A stretch of 64,000 nucleotides of DNA from the NCBI GenBank assembly GCA_910589105.1, contig CAJUST010000001.1, forward strand, positions 68,079 to 132,078, in the 5' to 3' direction. The stretch comes from an uncultured Lachnospiraceae bacterium (GTDB taxonomy: Bacteria; Bacillota; Clostridia; Lachnospirales; Lachnospiraceae). A program made the translations under genes and the position numbers. A model generated the notes under the pieces. That model saw only the letters and a program-made list of their open reading frames with translations, searched no databases and had not been told where the DNA came from. The stretch's first letter is position 1, and the number at the start of each line of letters is the position of its first letter. Below, in pieces: positions 1 through 8,843 of this stretch.

Positions 1-995
1 AGCGTGGAGAAAATATATATCCGATTGAATTGGAAATAGGATTAACAAACGCCTGTAATCATAGATGCATTTTTTGCGCAGTGGATTATACAGGTTACAA
101 ACCGACAATGCTTGAGGCGGATCTTTTAAAATTAAGGATCAGTGAGTTTGCAGAAAAAGGAGTGAAATCTATTATATATGCCGGAGAAGGGGAACCGCTT
201 TTAAATAAAGACGCGGCAGATATTATTAATTTCACGAAAAAAAGCGGAATAGATGCGGCGTTATCTACAAATGGAGCATTGCTTACGCCGGAAGCATCGA
301 GAGACTGTCTGGCTTCTTTGACATGGATTCGTTTTAGTACGGCCGCAATTAGAGAAAAAACGTATGAGAAAATCCATCAATGCCGGAAAGGAGAGCTTAA
401 AACTGTTTTAAATAATATTCAGGAAGCAGTCCGGACGAAAAAAGATCAAGGGCTCAAAACGACGATTGGCGCGCAATTATTGCTTCTGCCGGATAATAAA
501 GATGAAGTTGTGGAGATGGCGAAGGAAATGAAAAAAATAGGAGTGGATTATTTTACGGTAAAACCATTTTCGCAGCATCCGTCAAGCGGCAATATCTTGC
601 AAGTGGATTATCAGGAATTACTGGAATTGGAACGGGAATTAGAAGGAATTGGAACGGAAGAATTTAAAATATATTTCCGGGCGCATTCTATGAAGAAATT
701 GGCATGTGAGCGCGGTTATAAGCAATGTCTGGCGCTGCCATTTATGGTATACATTGATGCGAAGGGGAATTTATGGCCCTGTATTGTGTTTATGGGGCAG
801 GAACAGTTTAGTTATGGAAATTTATATAATGCATCATTTGAAGAAATATGGGAAGGAGAGCGGAGGAAGAAGCTGATTCAAGAGTTTTCCCAGATGGATT
901 TAGAGAAAAATTGCAGGGAGTTGTGCAGGCTGGATGAAATGAATAAGTATCTCAATGATTTGAGAAATCCCGGACTTCATGTAAATTTTATATAG
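1..995 (+). CDS. Radical SAM/SPASM-type enzyme, 5'-truncated by window edge
   Basis: The reading frame is open to the left edge (330 codons visible), so the true start lies outside. The first residues correspond to the region just before the cluster motif in the paralogue at 2802-3911. The radical SAM motif CNHRCIFC (CX3CX2C) is at visible residues ~19-26. C-terminal cysteines (CERGYKQC, WPC, NCRELC) fit an auxiliary SPASM/twitch iron-sulfur cluster. The protein ends HVNFI, as its paralogue ends HINFI. Family knowledge says such enzymes use a 5'-deoxyadenosyl radical; the substrate is unknown. The neighbouring split transketolase and glycan genes suggest a sugar or nucleotide-sugar substrate, which is inference. 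Confidence is high for the family only. Confidence 0.85.
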   Translation, partial: RGENIYPIELEIGLTNACNHRCIFCAVDYTGYKPTMLEADLLKLRISEFAEKGVKSIIYAGEGEPLLNKDAADIINFTKKSGIDAALSTNGALLTPEASRDCLASLTWIRFSTAAIREKTYEKIHQCRKGELKTVLNNIQEAVRTKKDQGLKTTIGAQLLLLPDNKDEVVEMAKEMKKIGVDYFTVKPFSQHPSSGNILQVDYQELLELERELEGIGTEEFKIYFRAHSMKKLACERGYKQCLALPFMVYIDAKGNLWPCIVFMGQEQFSYGNLYNASFEEIWEGERRKKLIQEFSQMDLEKNCRELCRLDEMNKYLNDLRNPGLHVNFI

Positions 996-1045
996 TATCC
1001 GTTTATTCCAATAGGAGAATAAATTTTAAGAGTTAGGAGAGAACG

Positions 1046-1891
1046 ATGGATTTAAAAGAGCGGGCGGCTGAAATAAGAAAAATGATTTTTAAAATGGCAT
1101 ACCGGGGAGGGAGCGGGCATTTGGCATCGGCTTTTTCGATTGTGGAAATTTTAACGGTTTTATATTTTGGGGGAATTTTAAATATAGATCCGAAAAATCC
1201 GGATTGGGCGCAAAGGGATAAATTGATATTAAGCAAGGGACACGCGAGTTTGGCATTATATAGTGTATTGGGTATGAAGGGATTTTTTCCACAAAAAGAG
1301 TTACAGACTTTTTGCAAGCCGGGTTCAGAATTCGGAGGAGAACCCAGAATGGGGCATATACCGGGCGTAGAGGCGACTACAGGCTCGCTTGGGCATGGGC
1401 TTTCATTTGGCGTGGGGATTGCAATGGCGCATAAGATGAATGGGGAAGCGAACAGGACATATGTGATAATTGGAGATGGCGAATGCCAAGAAGGAAGTAT
1501 ATGGGAAGCTGTAATAGCGGCGCCGCACCACAAACTAGACAATTTGACAGTGATTTTAGATAATAACAGGCTACAGGCAATGGGGAAAGTGGAGGATATT
1601 CTTGCGTTGCGCCGCCTGCGGGAAAGCTGGGAAAATTTCGGCTGGGGCATCGCAACAGTAGATGGGCACGATATAGAAAAGCTTTGTAAATGTCTGGATA
1701 AGGACAGACAAACGGAAGATGGCAGACCGCATTTAATTTGTGCGGATACAGTGAAAGGAAAAGGCGTTTCCTTTATGGAAAGCGAGCCCATCTGGCATTA
1801 TCGGATGCCGAATGAACAGGAATTAGAAATTGTATTGCAAGATTTGGGCATGACAAGAGAGGAGCTGATTCAATGCGAAATGAATATTTAG
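1046..1891 (+). CDS. Transketolase-like enzyme, N-terminal (ThDP-binding) subunit
   Basis: This 281-residue protein matches the N-terminal half of transketolase. It has GHLASAFS near residue 28, SKGHAS near 70, and the ThDP-binding GDGECQEG...W...DNN block at ~145-175. Its stop overlaps the start of the C-terminal half by 19 bp, so the two form a two-subunit enzyme. The family moves a two-carbon ketol unit between sugar phosphates. Its place between two radical SAM genes and beside a HldE-like fusion suggests it builds a special sugar rather than serving central metabolism; that is inference. The start has a TTAGGAGAG ribosome binding site. Confidence 0.9.
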   Translation: MDLKERAAEIRKMIFKMAYRGGSGHLASAFSIVEILTVLYFGGILNIDPKNPDWAQRDKLILSKGHASLALYSVLGMKGFFPQKELQTFCKPGSEFGGEPRMGHIPGVEATTGSLGHGLSFGVGIAMAHKMNGEANRTYVIIGDGECQEGSIWEAVIAAPHHKLDNLTVILDNNRLQAMGKVEDILALRRLRESWENFGWGIATVDGHDIEKLCKCLDKDRQTEDGRPHLICADTVKGKGVSFMESEPIWHYRMPNEQELEIVLQDLGMTREELIQCEMNI

Positions 1892-2796
1892 CGGAACTAT
1901 ATCATCTTGCAAAAAATGATCGGAATGTGCTTTCTTTAGTGTCCGATAATGGCATGATTGTATATGATGAATTTCGGGCGGCTTTTCCAGAGCAATATTT
2001 TAATTTTGGCATTTCAGAATGCCATATGATTGCGGCGGCGGCAGGAATGGCGACATGTGGGAAAATTCCTTTTGCATATACAATTAGTTCATTTTTGGCG
2101 TACCGGGCATACGAATTTTTAAGGCTGGACGTATGTCTGGAAAATTTGAATGTAAAGATAGTTGGAATAGGCACAGGCGTATCTTATGGCTATTTAGGCC
2201 CTACGCATCATACGACAGAGGATTTGGCTCTTTTGCGATCACTGCCTAATTTGACTATATTTTCTCCGGCAAGCCCAATGGAAGCGCGCGAGGCGGTACG
2301 GGCTGCATATCAAATAAAGGGACCTGTCTATATCCGGCTTGGCAGCAGCGGGGAACCGGAGGTTCATACGGAAAAATTTTCTTTTGAAATTGGGAAAGGG
2401 CAGGTCATATTTGACGGGCATGACATTGCGCTGATAACTTCAGGGGCAATCACGGCTGAAGTGAAAATAGCGGCGGAGCGGCTTATGGAAGAAGGAATAT
2501 CAGTTAAGCTGATTAGTATGCACACGATAAAGCCTTTTGATGAGGATCTTATAGCAAAAACGGCTGAAAAGGTTTCTAAATTAGCTGTAATAGAAGAACA
2601 TAATATTATCGGCGGGTTAGGAAGCGCAGTGGCTGAGACATTAGCAGACAGGCAGATTGCAATTCCTTTTTATAGAATTGGGTTATATGATCAATTTGCA
2701 AAAGGCTATGGAACGGGACAACAGGTACGGATGCAAAATAGGCTGGACAGTGAAGGGATTTATCAACAAATCAGCCAATATGTAAAGGAAGGATGA
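1873..2796 (+). CDS. Transketolase-like enzyme, C-terminal (pyrimidine-binding) subunit
   Basis: This 307-residue protein matches the pyrimidine-binding and C-terminal domains of transketolase, as in archaeal and clostridial split enzymes. It has the FGISECHM segment (residues ~45-52) with the glutamate that activates ThDP, and GPTHHTTEDLA near residues 112-122. It begins inside the end of the N-terminal gene, so the two are probably translationally coupled. It should pair with that subunit in the cytoplasm. A role in glycan precursor synthesis is inferred from context; sequence alone does not exclude a general transketolase or a DXS-like carboligase. Confidence 0.9.
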   Translation: MRNEYLAELYHLAKNDRNVLSLVSDNGMIVYDEFRAAFPEQYFNFGISECHMIAAAAGMATCGKIPFAYTISSFLAYRAYEFLRLDVCLENLNVKIVGIGTGVSYGYLGPTHHTTEDLALLRSLPNLTIFSPASPMEAREAVRAAYQIKGPVYIRLGSSGEPEVHTEKFSFEIGKGQVIFDGHDIALITSGAITAEVKIAAERLMEEGISVKLISMHTIKPFDEDLIAKTAEKVSKLAVIEEHNIIGGLGSAVAETLADRQIAIPFYRIGLYDQFAKGYGTGQQVRMQNRLDSEGIYQQISQYVKEG

Positions 2797-2801
2797 CAAA
2801 A

Positions 2802-3911
2802 ATGGAGTCAGAAAAATTAATATTAGACGGCAGTAAAGTATTATGGCACAAAGATAGAATAGAGCAATGGAAAAAGGGGGAGCGTTTTGCGCCTGTTACG
2901 ATTGATTGCGCGCTGACTACGAAATGCAGTTACCGCTGTGTGTATTGTTATGGAAAAATGCAGTGCATAAACCAGTCGGATAATCTTGACGAAGAAACAA
3001 TTTTACGCTTTTTAGAGGATGCGGCGGAAATAGGAGTAAAAGCGGTTAGTTTTGTAAGCGATGGAGAAAGCACATGTAACCCACATTTGAAAAAAGCGGT
3101 TTTACATGGCAAGAGCCTTGGATTAGATATGGCTCTTGGCACAAATGGCTTTTTGTTAAAAGATGAGGAATTAGAGGAAATTTTGCCGGCGCTTACTTAT
3201 TTGCGTTTTAATATATCGGCTGGGGAGAGGGAACGATATGCCGAAATTCATGGCTGCGCCTTAAAATGCTATGATAAAGTAATTGAAACGATGAAAAAAG
3301 CGGTAGATATTAGGGAGAAGAAAGATCTGGCGGTTACAATTGGAATGCAAATGGTTTTAATGCCAGATTTTGCAGATCAGATTCTTCCGCTTACAAAGTT
3401 AGGCAGAGAGATTGGCGTGGATTATCTCGTGATTAAACATTGCAGTGATGATGAGGAAGGCACGCTTGGCGTAAATTACGAAAAATATGATGCCGTGATT
3501 CCGGTTTTAAAGGAAGCGGAAACTTATTCTACGGATAAGTATCAGGTTTCGGCAAAATGGTCAAAGATTTTAAGCCATGGGAAGAAAAGTTACTGTAAGT
3601 GTTTTGGAGCCCCCTTTATTCTTCAAATGTCGGGTACGGGCCTTGTGGCTCCTTGTGGAATGTTTTTCAATGAGAAATATAGTAAATACCATATTGGAAA
3701 TATTAAGGAAAAGAGATTTAAAGAGATATTTGAAAGCGACAGGTATTGGGAAGTTATGAAAATGATAACAGACGAAACTTTTGATCCAAACCGCGATTGC
3801 GGTACGCTCTGTCTTCAGCATAAAACAAATGAGGCATTGTGGAAGATCTATCAAACAGGGACAATTCCAAAGAGTCCGGAAATTGAACCGAATCATATTA
3901 ATTTTATATAA
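2802..3911 (+). CDS. Radical SAM/SPASM-type enzyme
   Basis: This 369-residue protein has the cluster motif CSYRCVYC at residues ~44-51. C-terminal cysteines YCKC, APC and DCGTLC probably hold an extra iron-sulfur cluster. I chose the ATG at 2802 because the AAGGAAGG at 2785-2792 sits 9 bases upstream; the ATG at 2793 touches it. It is a paralogue of the truncated gene at 1-995, with the same layout and the same HxNFI ending. The two flank the split transketolase, which suggests related steps of one pathway. No substrate can be named from sequence. Confidence 0.85.
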   Translation: MESEKLILDGSKVLWHKDRIEQWKKGERFAPVTIDCALTTKCSYRCVYCYGKMQCINQSDNLDEETILRFLEDAAEIGVKAVSFVSDGESTCNPHLKKAVLHGKSLGLDMALGTNGFLLKDEELEEILPALTYLRFNISAGERERYAEIHGCALKCYDKVIETMKKAVDIREKKDLAVTIGMQMVLMPDFADQILPLTKLGREIGVDYLVIKHCSDDEEGTLGVNYEKYDAVIPVLKEAETYSTDKYQVSAKWSKILSHGKKSYCKCFGAPFILQMSGTGLVAPCGMFFNEKYSKYHIGNIKEKRFKEIFESDRYWEVMKMITDETFDPNRDCGTLCLQHKTNEALWKIYQTGTIPKSPEIEPNHINFI

Positions 3912-3950
3912 ATTTCAGAAATCTGGAAAAATAAGCATGGAGGCTGAAAA

Positions 3951-5480
3951 ATGGCACTTGTTGTGACAAAAGCGGAATTTAGGAATATAAGAAAGGAATT
4001 GCGGGCGGAAGGGAAGAAAGTGGTTCTCTGCCATGGCGTATTTGATTTAGTGCATCCCGGCCATATCATTCATTTTGAAGAAGCAAAAAAGATGGGGGAC
4101 GTTTTAGTGGCGTCTGTCACGGCGGCAAAATATGTGAGAAAAGGTCCGGATAGGCCGTATTTTGGAGATGAGATGCGTCTGAAATTTTTATCTTCGATTG
4201 CGTATATTGATTATATTCTTTTGTCAGAGGGCTTTACTGTAGATGATATTATTGAAGCGGCGGAGCCGGACTTGTATGTAAAAGGCTCGGAGTATCAGGC
4301 GCAAGAAGATGACATTACCGGAAAGATTGCCGGAGAAATAGAGCTGGTCCGTAAACATGGAGGGGAAATTGCTTATACAGGCGGGCAGGTGTTTAGTTCA
4401 ACGAAACTAATCAACCATGCTTTTCCATCACTTTCTGAGGAAGTGAAACAATTTATGAAATCATTTTCAGATAAGTATAGTTTATCTGAAATCAGAGCGC
4501 TGGCGGAAAAAATTTCGGGCTTTAAGATAGCGGTAATTGGAGACGTAATTATAGATGAATATATTTATTGCAATGTACAGGGGTTAATGTCGAAAGACAG
4601 GGGATATTCTGCCCGTTATAGATATGTGGAGCAGTATTTAGGCGGTTCGTTAGCCGTGGCGAGGCATATTGCCTCATTTTGTGACGACGTCACTCTTTTG
4701 AGCGTTGTAGGGAAAGAGGAGGCGGTACATAGCCGGATGTTAGACGAACTTGGCGATAAGATGAGGATAGACGTAACGTTTAGCGATGTTTTTGAAACCA
4801 TTATAAAAACACGGTACGTTTCCATGAATGAAAAACGGGAAGAGCTTGATAAAATTTTCGCTGTAAATAACCTTCCTGTATATATGCGCATTGATAAACC
4901 TGCATTAGATAAGTTTAAAGAAAAAATAAAAGAGAAAATAGAACAGTGTGACGTGGTTATTTTGTGTGATTTTGGGCATGGGCTGATAGATGAAGAAGTG
5001 ATGGATTTGATTCAGTCTAAGGCGAAGTTTTTAGCGTTGAACTGCCAGACTAATTCATCGAATTATGGAAAAAATTTAATTACAAAATATAAACGGGCAG
5101 ATGTATTTGCGATTGACCAGAAAGAATTGGGGCTGGCATTTGCGAATTACCGTTTAGATGAGCAAGAGCTTCTTCAGAAGTTAGAAAAACATTTGGACTG
5201 CCATGGGTGGCTGACACAGGGATCCCAAGGGGCAGTTTCGATTGAAGATGGAGAAATAAAACATTGTCCGGCATTTGTTTTAAAAGTGAAAGACACCATT
5301 GGAGCAGGGGATGCGTTCTTTTCCATTGCAAGCTTATTTGCGGCAGCAGGCGCTTCCATGGAGATGGGAACATTTATGGGAAATATTGCGGGGGCATTGG
5401 CGACAAATATCGTAGGAAACAAAAAAGGCATTGATAAAGTAGATGTACTGAAGTACGCTTCTACTTTACTTAATATATGA
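3951..5480 (+). CDS. Fused nucleotidyltransferase-PfkB sugar kinase, HldE-like in reversed order
   Basis: Residues ~20-150 form a cytidylyltransferase-fold domain with HGVFDLVHPGH (the HxGH nucleotide motif). Residues ~185-505 form a PfkB/ribokinase domain ending in the DTIGAGDAFF catalytic signature. HldE of Gram-negatives, which makes ADP-heptose, has the same two activities with the kinase first; here the transferase comes first. The expected chemistry is phosphorylation and nucleotide activation of one sugar. Whether that sugar is a heptose is inferred from the HldE likeness and the upstream transketolase. GGAGG lies 8 bases before the ATG. Confidence 0.85.
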   Translation: MALVVTKAEFRNIRKELRAEGKKVVLCHGVFDLVHPGHIIHFEEAKKMGDVLVASVTAAKYVRKGPDRPYFGDEMRLKFLSSIAYIDYILLSEGFTVDDIIEAAEPDLYVKGSEYQAQEDDITGKIAGEIELVRKHGGEIAYTGGQVFSSTKLINHAFPSLSEEVKQFMKSFSDKYSLSEIRALAEKISGFKIAVIGDVIIDEYIYCNVQGLMSKDRGYSARYRYVEQYLGGSLAVARHIASFCDDVTLLSVVGKEEAVHSRMLDELGDKMRIDVTFSDVFETIIKTRYVSMNEKREELDKIFAVNNLPVYMRIDKPALDKFKEKIKEKIEQCDVVILCDFGHGLIDEEVMDLIQSKAKFLALNCQTNSSNYGKNLITKYKRADVFAIDQKELGLAFANYRLDEQELLQKLEKHLDCHGWLTQGSQGAVSIEDGEIKHCPAFVLKVKDTIGAGDAFFSIASLFAAAGASMEMGTFMGNIAGALATNIVGNKKGIDKVDVLKYASTLLNI

Positions 5481-5518
5481 TGATTCTAAAGATATATTTA
5501 TAAAATGGAGGGTAAGAA

Positions 5519-7159
5519 ATGAAGATTTTGTTGGTGGTTCCGCAATACTATAGCCGGAAAGAACGATATTATCAAATGCCATTAGGCTTAGCGTATGTGA
5601 ATGCAGCTCTGCGGGAAGCAAATTTAGATGTGCAATGCCTGAATATGAACCATATTGAAGCAGAAGACGCCTATTCAGTTTTAGCTGAACGGGTAGTAAA
5701 TTCCAATATTGACGTTGTCCTTTGCGGCGGAATAAGCCCGCTTTGGAAAACGATTAAAAAAGTGTTTGATACAGTTAAAAGGGCAAAAGCTTCCATAATT
5801 ACTGTGGGGGGGGGTGGAGCCTTTACGTCGGAGCCTCTTATTTCAGCGGAACTTCTTGAAGTAGATTATGCTGTAATTGGAGAAGGGGAGATTACAGATG
5901 TAGAGCTTATTCAAACGTTGATGGCGAATCAGAATGTAAGCAATGTAAAAGGAATTGTATATAAAACGCCGGACGGATATAGGCAGACGGCTCCGAGGGA
6001 AGAAATTGCCGATGTGGATTCCATTCCATTTCCATGCTATGAGGGGTTTGACATGGATTTATATTTAGAAAATCAAATGGTGAGCGATGAATATTATTCT
6101 TTTTATTCGGACAAGCCGAGAATTATGCCGATGATTTTAGGCAGGTCATGCCCTTATCAATGCAAATTTTGTTTTCACCCTATAGGAAATAAATACAGGG
6201 TGCGAAGTCTGGATAATTTTTTTATGGAACTGGATCAATGGAAGAATAAGTATGCTCCAACCTGTATTTTGATATTAGATGAATTATTTAGCGCAAGCGT
6301 TGAAAGAGTGTATGAGTTTTGTGAAAGAATAAAAGGATATGAGATAAAATGGATTGTCCAAATGCGGGTGGATATTATCACGAAAGAGTTATTGCAGACA
6401 ATGCGGGACGCCGGATGCCTCAGCATCAGTTATGGACTTGAAAGTTTTAGCCCTGCAGTTTTGAAAAATATGAGAAAACATATCTCTTTAGCAGACATAG
6501 AAAACGCTTTAAAATTGACTTATGAAGCAAAAATAGACATTCAGGGCAATTTTATTTTTGGAGACGAGTTAGAAAATGAGCATACGATATATGAAACATT
6601 GCGGTTTTGGTTTCAGCATCCAGAATATAAAATTAATTTGGGGTGGATAGAGACATATCCGGGATGCGGCTATTATCGGGAATTATCGAAAAATTGGAGC
6701 GTTGAGGAGAAAAAAGCATTTTTAGAAATGAGTGAATGGCTGACAAATTTAACAAAGATGCCAGATGAAGAATATGGGAAATATAAAGTTGTGATTCAAC
6801 TGCTTACATTTTATTATAACCCAGATTGTGTGAAAGAAAAAGAGACGCGGACAGACGAAAATGGCGATGGGATTATTGAAGCGAAGTGCGTGCATTGCGG
6901 TTCGGTAAATCGGTGGGCAGGAGTTAAAAAATATCTGCTAAATCAATCGTATTTTAAATTATGCTGCCGGAAATGCAATCATAGGAATGTGATTTACAGC
7001 AGGAAAGAAAGGTTAAAAAATTGGGATTTAATTCTGCCATTATGTGAGAAAATGGCTTTGGCAACAAAGGAAGATGAATTTATTAAAGCGGTAAACGCTT
7101 TATATGAGACGTATATGGTGACGCATGACCCAGAAAATCCATTTCCTGTTTTGTTTTAG
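5519..7159 (+). CDS. B12-binding-domain radical SAM enzyme
   Basis: This 546-residue protein has an N-terminal cobalamin-binding-like domain (residues ~1-140) and a radical SAM core with CPYQCKFC near residues 215-222. A C-terminal part (~450-490) has two CxxC pairs (CVHC, CCRKC) that could bind zinc or another cluster. The family includes C-methylases and sulfur-inserting enzymes; which reaction occurs here is unknown. A run of nine G at 5806-5814 encodes part of the VGGGG loop in the B12 domain. The frame is intact at this length. GGAGGG lies just before the ATG. Confidence 0.85.
   Translation: MKILLVVPQYYSRKERYYQMPLGLAYVNAALREANLDVQCLNMNHIEAEDAYSVLAERVVNSNIDVVLCGGISPLWKTIKKVFDTVKRAKASIITVGGGGAFTSEPLISAELLEVDYAVIGEGEITDVELIQTLMANQNVSNVKGIVYKTPDGYRQTAPREEIADVDSIPFPCYEGFDMDLYLENQMVSDEYYSFYSDKPRIMPMILGRSCPYQCKFCFHPIGNKYRVRSLDNFFMELDQWKNKYAPTCILILDELFSASVERVYEFCERIKGYEIKWIVQMRVDIITKELLQTMRDAGCLSISYGLESFSPAVLKNMRKHISLADIENALKLTYEAKIDIQGNFIFGDELENEHTIYETLRFWFQHPEYKINLGWIETYPGCGYYRELSKNWSVEEKKAFLEMSEWLTNLTKMPDEEYGKYKVVIQLLTFYYNPDCVKEKETRTDENGDGIIEAKCVHCGSVNRWAGVKKYLLNQSYFKLCCRKCNHRNVIYSRKERLKNWDLILPLCEKMALATKEDEFIKAVNALYETYMVTHDPENPFPVLF
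5806..5814 (+). repeat. G9 homopolymer inside the B12 radical SAM gene
   Basis: Nine G in a row encode the glycine loop of the B12 domain and keep the gene in frame. Gain or loss of one base would truncate the protein about 100 residues in. Runs this long are common slippage sites for phase variation. Confidence 0.9.
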
Positions 7160-7176
7160 GAAAAGGATTTCCGCCA

Positions 7177-7872
7177 TTAAATTGTGACATTAAAGTATTG
7201 TTGGGCCTTACAGTATTTTTTCTGCCTGTTTCTGATTAAGACACTGCCGTCAGGGTTACGCAGCACAACGGAATCATCGGAGACCGGCTGTCCATATACA
7301 AACGCATCTACTCCAATGGATACACGGTTTCCGATTGGTTCATTGCCTATAATTTTAGCTCCGGCGGCTAAGTAGAGCCCTTTTCCGAGTTTTGGGACAG
7401 TTTCGCCGACAGGGCTTTCACCGGTATTGATGGTGACATTTTGGCCTATTACAAGAAAATCACTGTAAGCTGCATTGCCAATTACGCTTCCTACCGGATG
7501 TGTAAGGAAGAATATTTCCGGCAGTTTGCCTTTGTAAGAGATAAAAAAACTATGTAAAGTTTTATTCAAGTAAATTAATTTGTCACAGACAGATTTGTTT
7601 GCGGAAAGCTCCCACAGTGAGTTAGCCCAAAAATATAAAAACTGGGCATACTGGTCAGAATGCAGATGCGAGAAAAATGTTTCGCCTTGGTTATCTGAAT
7701 ATGCGGAATTTTTAATAAAACGGAAGCAATGCTCTGTCCGTTCTAAGGCGCGTTCAAAAGCGGCGTCAACGTCGCTGCCTTTTAGAGTATGAGTATTGCG
7801 ATCCGGAAAAAAAAGCTCTAACTGATGCAGCGTATATGTTTGAAGTTCTTGTTTCGGTAATGATAGGTTCAT
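7177..7872 (-). CDS. Hexapeptide-repeat acyltransferase, serine acetyltransferase-like
   Basis: This 231-residue protein has a helical N-terminal half and a left-handed beta-helix C-terminal half, with hexapeptide-type repeats (VIGQNVTI, YLAAGAKIIG, RVSIGVDAFVYG). The start is the ATG at 7872, whose TGA overlap (ATGA) with the upstream glycosyltransferase and GGAAG site fit coupling; an open extension to 7989 lies inside that gene. It is the last gene of the leftward operon. CysE-like architecture suggests acetyl transfer from acetyl-CoA. In this operon the acceptor is probably a sugar, which is inference. Confidence 0.75.
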   Translation of the reverse strand: MNLSLPKQELQTYTLHQLELFFPDRNTHTLKGSDVDAAFERALERTEHCFRFIKNSAYSDNQGETFFSHLHSDQYAQFLYFWANSLWELSANKSVCDKLIYLNKTLHSFFISYKGKLPEIFFLTHPVGSVIGNAAYSDFLVIGQNVTINTGESPVGETVPKLGKGLYLAAGAKIIGNEPIGNRVSIGVDAFVYGQPVSDDSVVLRNPDGSVLIRNRQKKYCKAQQYFNVTI

Positions 7873-8839
7873 TTCTTCTTCCTTTTTTGAATATAAATTG
7901 GCTCTAAAATAAAACGTGGGAGAATTGCGTATGGCCATACATGGAACCATATCGTAGGATATTTGTATGTATTTAAAAATAATATCCATTTATCGTCCAT
8001 ATCATACTGATTATCCTCTACGCTGTATTTTAGGATAGAATCTTTAATAAATCCTTTCATGTCAGTAAGAAAGATTTTTTTCATCTGGCTTTTTGGAAAA
8101 CCGGCTTTTACGGCTGTTTGGAGCAAAAGTCTTTTATATTGCTTTACCCAGACTTCAAATAAATTAAATCCGCCGCTGTTATTATTTTTTGCGGCTAAAT
8201 AGGGGGCTTTTGTCAGGATCATTTTAGTATTTTTGCCTGAGAGAATGTGAAATACGATATGCGCGTGTAGAAAATGGGTTCCAAAATATTTCTCAGGATG
8301 CTTTATTTGTTTAAATTTGCTCATTTTCAGAACGGTTGCAGATATATACGTTACATAAACGCCAATGTAATTCATCAGAAGGGTTTTATCGTAAGTAATC
8401 AGATCGTTTGTTTCCCTAAGTTTTATTCTTGGCGCTTTTCTAATGTCCGGATTGAATGTCTGTGTTGAATATGTAAAAGAATTTATATTAATATAGGCTG
8501 GTCTTTCTGTTTTTATCAGATATAATATTTTTTTATCGCTCCGGGCAGCAATATGTCATCGTCCGAGAGAAACTGTATATATTCGCCGTTCGCTTTTTGG
8601 AAACAGTTAAAAAAATTTTTATCCATACCCAAATTTTTTGAATTACGATAATAACGTATCTTATGTTCTTTGCAATATTTTTTCATTACTTTTGGGGTCT
8701 CGTCTGTGGAAGCGTTATCTGATACAAGGATTTCAACGCCGTCTTCCAACTGCCCTAGCGCGCTTTCTAATGACTGGCATAATAAATGACAGCGGTTATA
8801 GGTAGGGATAGCGACTGTCAGTATAATTTTTTGTCCCAT
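7869..8839 (-). pseudogene. Family 2 glycosyltransferase, split by a frameshift at an A7 tract
   Basis: The N-terminal part starts at 8839 (TVAIPTYNR, VSDNASTDET, FLSDDD with the metal-binding acidic triad). It stops at 8516 after AIKKYYI. One frame over, the protein continues without stops from the A-run to 7869 (ILYLIKTERPAYININ... MNYIGVYV...). Restoring one A to the seven-A run at 8528-8534 gives AIKKILYLIKTE, typical of GT2 proteins, and one protein of ~323 residues. It may be a real mutation, a phase-variable OFF state or a sequencing error. The start lies 4 bases after the preceding SDR gene. Confidence 0.8.
8528..8534 (-). repeat. A7 homopolymer at the glycosyltransferase frameshift
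   Basis: Seven A on the minus strand. Eight would join the two halves of the GT2 gene. Confidence 0.75.
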
Positions 8840-8843
8840 GATC

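Noticed and set aside
1033..1791. A 252-codon open frame on the minus strand
   Set aside because: It lies wholly within the transketolase N-terminal gene, has unconvincing composition and no ribosome binding site; it is an antisense shadow.
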